NCBI GenBank assembly: GCA_963205315.1
Contig: CAUJIO010000020.1
Span: 1 to 64,000 of the forward strand
From: Pseudomonadota bacterium
GTDB taxonomy: Bacteria; Pseudomonadota; Alphaproteobacteria; Rhizobiales; Aestuariivirgaceae
DNA length: 64,000 bases
Direction: 5' to 3'
Both the position numbers and the translations under genes were made by a program. The notes beneath the pieces were generated by a model. The model was not told where the DNA came from. It saw only the letters and a list, made by a program, of their open reading frames with translations, and ran no database searches. Position 1 is the stretch's first letter; every line of letters starts with the position of its first letter. Positions 60,514 to 64,000 of this stretch are shown piece by piece.

Positions 60514-62733
60514 TTGATTTATTTTCGCGCCACCAGGTCAAAGCAACGGTCCGGGCCACAGGCTGAACCGCCTCCGCCGGTGCGCGATGCATTGCTGAAA
60601 CTTGTTGCCTGCGCTCATCAGGCCGCCGCGCAGTGCGACAAGCGCCTCGTCGACCGCGAACACTCCGCCGCCATGGCAGACCTCCGCGCCACGCTGGATA
60701 CCATAAATCAGGGCATCGTCCTGGTGGACGCGACTGGCACCGTTCAGTTGTGTAATGCACGTGCCGCAGAATTCTTTCGCCTGCCCGATGGCCTCATTGG
60801 CCAGAGCCTCGACCTCCGCCGCCTGACCGCGGAACTTCTCGAAGCAGACTTTACCGTCAGTGGCTCCGGTCGCACCGCCACGCTCTATCGCCCGGGAGGC
60901 GACGTGTTCGACCTGCACATCGAACCGCGCGCCGATGGCGGGACAACCATTCTCGTCGAGGACGTTACTGCAAACTTCCGCCGTGAAGAGAGCCTGCATC
61001 TGGCGGAATCGGAATATCTGAGCCTGTTCGAGAATGCCGTGTGCGGCATCTATCGCGACAAGCCGGATGGGACGCCGCTGCGCGCCAACCGCGCCCTCGT
61101 CGCGTTCAACGGCTATGAGTCCGAGCAGCAGTACCGGACCGCCGTGAAGCAGAGTGGCGGCAACTGGTATGTCGACCCTGATCGCACGAAACTGTTTCAG
61201 CACTTGCTGACGACAACTGGCGAGGTGCGCGATCTGGTGTCGGAAGTCTATCGCCATCGCACACGCGAGAAACGCTGGATCACCGAGAACGCCTGGTATG
61301 TGCGCAACAAGGCCGGTGTTCCCATCTACATCGAAGGCACCATCCAGGACGCAACCGAGCGGGTCGAGGGACTGGCCGCGGTGGAGCAACAGGCAAACAC
61401 CGATCAATTGACCGGGGCCGCCAGCCGCTTCCATTTCCTCAATACCCTGAACGCCATCACCCGGGATGCCAATGGTGCCTGCGTGCTGTTCATTGTCGAT
61501 CTCGACAAGTTCAAGGATGTCAATGATGCGCTGGGCCACGGCGCCGGGGACGCTGTACTGTCAACGGTCGCCCAGCGCCTGCGAAAACTGGCAGGTCCGG
61601 CGGCCACTGTGGCGAGGCTCGGCGGAGATGAGTTTGCGATCATCACGCCGGGGGCATCCGCATCGATGCAGGCTGACATGAAGTGCGCGGACATCGTCAG
61701 GGCCATGCGCGAGCCGATCGAGATCGAGGGACACAATGCCATTGTCGGCGCCAGCGTGGGCGTTGCGATCTTCCCGGCCCATGCCGCCACGACGGAAGAG
61801 CTGCTCAACAATGCCGATATCGCCCTGTATCATGTGAAGACCAATGGCAGGAACAATGCCTGCATTTTTGATCATGCCATGAAACTGCGGCTGCAGCAGC
61901 ACAAGGCGCTCGAGGCCGACCTGCGCTCGGCAATCCCCGCCGATGCGCTGGAACTCTATTATCAGCCGATCGTCGCGGCGAAGACCGGCAGCGTGCTCGG
62001 CTACGAAGCGTTGATGCGCTGGAACCATCCGCGCCGCGGTTTCCTGCCGCCCGACCAGTTCATCGGCATCGCCGAGGACGCAGGCCTCATGACCGAACTC
62101 GGCAACTGGGCCATTCGCCGGGCCTGCCAGCAGGCGGTTGCCCTGCCCGGCCATATTTCCATCGCCGTCAATGTCTCGCCCAGCCAGTTTCGCTCTTCCG
62201 GCATCGTGGAACAGGTGAAGCGTGCCCTGGGCGATACCGGGCTGAATGCGTCGCGGCTGGTCCTGGAGGTAACGGAAAACGTCTTGATGACGAGCCAGTC
62301 CATCGCCACGCGCGTCATGGATGATCTCACCGCTCTCGGCGTCAAACTGGCACTCGATGATTTTGGCACCGGCTACAGTTCGCTCAGCTACTTGCAGCGC
62401 TATGCCTTTTCGAAAGTGAAGATCGACCGGTCCTTCGTCGCGGGGATCGAGTCCAAGCCAGCCAATACGGCCATCATCCGCGCCATCATCCGGCTGGCGG
62501 CCGATCTTGGCATGGATGTCGTGGCTGAAGGCATCGAGAGCGAGCACCAGGCCGCCCTGCTGCGGGCCGAAGGCTGCGAACTGCTGCAGGGCTATCTGTT
62601 CGGCCGTCCCCGGCCCTTCGTCGACATTTGCGCTGATCTTGCACTGCACAATTTGCAGACCTGCATGCCGCAACGTCCTCTCGGCACACTTCAGGATGCG
62701 CCTGAGGAGCGAACTGTTCACAAGACCTTGTAG
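60514..62733 (+). CDS. PAS-GGDEF-EAL cyclic-di-GMP enzyme
   Basis: A 739-residue cytoplasmic protein if the TTG at 60514 is used (an ATG lies at about residue 54). Two PAS-like sensor domains (~55-160 and 165-285) precede a GGDEF domain with intact RLGGDEFAII near 369 and an EAL domain with GYEALMRW near 496, LEVTENVLM and LDDFGTGYSSL. Both catalytic sets look complete, so it may make and degrade c-di-GMP, depending on a PAS signal. No membrane anchor is present. It is followed by trxB. Confidence 0.87.
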   Translation: MIYFRATRSKQRSGPQAEPPPPVRDALLKLVACAHQAAAQCDKRLVDREHSAAMADLRATLDTINQGIVLVDATGTVQLCNARAAEFFRLPDGLIGQSLDLRRLTAELLEADFTVSGSGRTATLYRPGGDVFDLHIEPRADGGTTILVEDVTANFRREESLHLAESEYLSLFENAVCGIYRDKPDGTPLRANRALVAFNGYESEQQYRTAVKQSGGNWYVDPDRTKLFQHLLTTTGEVRDLVSEVYRHRTREKRWITENAWYVRNKAGVPIYIEGTIQDATERVEGLAAVEQQANTDQLTGAASRFHFLNTLNAITRDANGACVLFIVDLDKFKDVNDALGHGAGDAVLSTVAQRLRKLAGPAATVARLGGDEFAIITPGASASMQADMKCADIVRAMREPIEIEGHNAIVGASVGVAIFPAHAATTEELLNNADIALYHVKTNGRNNACIFDHAMKLRLQQHKALEADLRSAIPADALELYYQPIVAAKTGSVLGYEALMRWNHPRRGFLPPDQFIGIAEDAGLMTELGNWAIRRACQQAVALPGHISIAVNVSPSQFRSSGIVEQVKRALGDTGLNASRLVLEVTENVLMTSQSIATRVMDDLTALGVKLALDDFGTGYSSLSYLQRYAFSKVKIDRSFVAGIESKPANTAIIRAIIRLAADLGMDVVAEGIESEHQAALLRAEGCELLQGYLFGRPRPFVDICADLALHNLQTCMPQRPLGTLQDAPEERTVHKTL

Positions 62734-62794
62734 CGGGCTTGAAGCGGCCCGGAAATGAGCTATGTTAATTTCTCATAGCAACCCGGAGTTTGAC

Positions 62795-63757
62795 ATGTCC
62801 GCCCGTCACGCGCGGGTCTTGATCCTTGGATCAGGTCCTGCAGGTTATACCGCTGCCATCTATGCTGCCCGCGCCATGCTGAAGCCTTTGCTGGTGCAAG
62901 GCATCCAGCCGGGCGGGCAACTGACCATCACAACCGATGTCGAGAACTATCCGGGCTTCGCCGATGTCATCCAGGGCCCTTGGCTCATGGAGCAGATGCA
63001 GGCCCAGGCCGCGCATGTCGGCACCGAGGTCGTGTCTGATACCATCACCGACGTGAAGCTCACCGCCAGGCCGATCTGGCTCAAGGGAGACTCGGGCCAG
63101 GAATATACCTGCGATGCGCTGATCATTTGCACCGGCGCACAGGCCAAGTGGCTGGACCTGCCCTCCGAACAGGCATTCCGCGGCTTTGGTGTCTCGGCCT
63201 GCGCGACATGCGACGGCTTCTTCTACCGCAACAAGCGCGTCGTCGTGGTCGGCGGCGGCAATACCGCTGTCGAGGAAGCGCTCTTCCTGACCAATTTCGC
63301 CAGTGAGGTGATCGTCGTCCACCGCCGCAACGAGTTCAAGGCAGAGCGGATCCTGCAGAACCGTTTGTTTGCGAATCCGAAGATCAAGGTGATGTGGGAC
63401 ACGGCCCTCGCTGATGTTCTGGGTACGGACAATCCCCGCAGCGTGACGCATGCCCGCCTGAAGAACGTCAAGACCGGTGCGACGGAGGACATCGCCGTCG
63501 ACGGCATCTTCATCGCCATCGGCCACAAGCCGGCGACCGAACTCTTCGATGGACAATTGCCATTCAAGCAAGGCGGCTACCTCATCACCGAGCCGCGCTC
63601 GACGCAGACGGCGATCGAAGGCGTCTTCGCCGCGGGCGACGTCACCGACGATATCTACCGGCAGGCCGTCACGGCTGCGGGAATGGGTTGCATGGCGGCA
63701 CTCGAAGCCGAACGTTGGCTGCACACACGCGAGGAGGTTCGTCATGCCGCTGAGTAG
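62795..63757 (+). CDS. trxB: Thioredoxin reductase
   Basis: A 320-residue FAD/NADPH enzyme that reduces thioredoxin. FAD-binding GSGPAGYTAAIYAARAM, the redox-active CATC at 136-139, NADPH-binding VVVGGGNTAVEEALFL, and the C-terminal FAAGDVTDDIYRQAVTAAGM are intact. The start ATG at 62795 follows CGGAG. Its last codons overlap the start of the lysR gene, a pairing familiar in Rhizobiales. Confidence 0.96.
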   Translation: MSARHARVLILGSGPAGYTAAIYAARAMLKPLLVQGIQPGGQLTITTDVENYPGFADVIQGPWLMEQMQAQAAHVGTEVVSDTITDVKLTARPIWLKGDSGQEYTCDALIICTGAQAKWLDLPSEQAFRGFGVSACATCDGFFYRNKRVVVVGGGNTAVEEALFLTNFASEVIVVHRRNEFKAERILQNRLFANPKIKVMWDTALADVLGTDNPRSVTHARLKNVKTGATEDIAVDGIFIAIGHKPATELFDGQLPFKQGGYLITEPRSTQTAIEGVFAAGDVTDDIYRQAVTAAGMGCMAALEAERWLHTREEVRHAAE

Positions 63758-64000
63758 TGTGATGGACTGGGACAAGCTTCGAATCTTCCATGCCGTGGCG
63801 GACGCAGGAAGCTTCACCCACGCGGGCCATGAACTGGGCCTGTCGCAATCGGCGGTCAGCCGCCAGATCAGCGCGCTGGAAGACGCACTCAACGTTCCCC
63901 TCTTCCATCGCCATGCGCGCGGCTTGATCCTCACCGAACAGGGCGAGATGCTGTACCGCACCGCGCATGAGGTTTTCACCAAGCTGACTGCCGCCCAAAC
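63744..64000 (+). CDS. LysR-family transcriptional regulator (cut by window end)
   Basis: Only the first 85 residues are in the window. They contain the LysR winged helix (DWDKLRIFHAVADAGSFTHA, LGLSQSAVSRQISALE, then LFHRHARGLILTEQGEMLY). It starts with ATG at 63744, 14 bp inside the end of trxB, with GAGGAGG 7 nt upstream. Target genes are unknown. Confidence 0.9.
   Translation, partial: MPLSSVMDWDKLRIFHAVADAGSFTHAGHELGLSQSAVSRQISALEDALNVPLFHRHARGLILTEQGEMLYRTAHEVFTKLTAAQ

Overview
The window is GC-rich (roughly 60-65% by eye), densely coded, and most likely chromosomal DNA of an alphaproteobacterium of the Hyphomicrobiales (Rhizobiales) type. This rests on gene order and families: a guaB / small secreted protein / MAPEG / rsmB-type methyltransferase operon, purE-purK between DUF465 genes and rpsU, a carB - greA - lrp - trxB - lysR order, a DtxR-type mntR divergent from mntH, a BigR/SqrR-type sulfide regulator, and a dispersed palindromic repeat of the kind common in rhizobial intergenic DNA. 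The species cannot be named from the sequence.

Layout. 1-1.5 kb: mntH (cut by the window edge) divergent from mntR across two adjacent palindromes. 1.5-5.4 kb: the guaB operon on the minus strand. 5.7-9.6 kb: an RTX calcium-binding protein, a small unknown gene and a BTAD/TolB/TPR regulator. 9.6-15 kb: an Rrf2 regulator, rlmE and ppx/gppA, a histidine kinase with a HerA-like ATPase, and tRNA-Gln(CTG). 15-21.3 kb, just after the tRNA: a patchy accessory stretch with a zinc-ribbon ORF, a DUF2779 fragment, a polyamine-type ABC transporter lacking its ATPase, an IS3-family remnant and an AraC regulator. 21.5-30.9 kb: a complete Liv-type ABC transporter, an iron alcohol dehydrogenase, a glutamine-synthetase-like ligase, a GMC oxidoreductase and a 31-codon fragment resembling the start of a diol dehydratase large subunit; together these look like a locus for an amine or amino alcohol. 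30.9-31.7 kb is gene-poor.

31.8-40.2 kb: an IolI-like TIM-barrel protein, an ATP-grasp-like protein, and a sulfide-response locus (DUF2892 protein, BigR/SqrR repressor, RND adaptor and pump, sulfide:quinone oxidoreductase) with two matching AT-rich operator candidates. 40.2-46.8 kb: a sulfotransferase-like gene whose P-loop begins upstream of any usual start codon, a secreted protein, an inositol monophosphatase-family enzyme, an amidase, two DUF465 proteins, purEK and rpsU. 47.0-48.2 kb: three tandem paralogues of a tiny exported protein with a shared C-x4-C tail; the first and third have the same upstream element at the same distance. 48.4-50.7 kb: a LuxR-type regulator divergent from a collagen-like protein with a carbohydrate-binding-like module.

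50.8-64 kb: carB, a PPOX flavoprotein, a DUF4242 gene broken by one in-frame TAA, a small ORF, LysR, greA, a glycine-rich secreted protein, glutathione peroxidase, a BenE transporter coupled to an Lrp regulator, a GGDEF-EAL protein, trxB and a truncated lysR.

The least explained parts are the triplet of small exported proteins (47.0-48.2 kb), the regulated collagen-like gene, the link of RND efflux to sulfide oxidation, and the amine/amino-alcohol locus.
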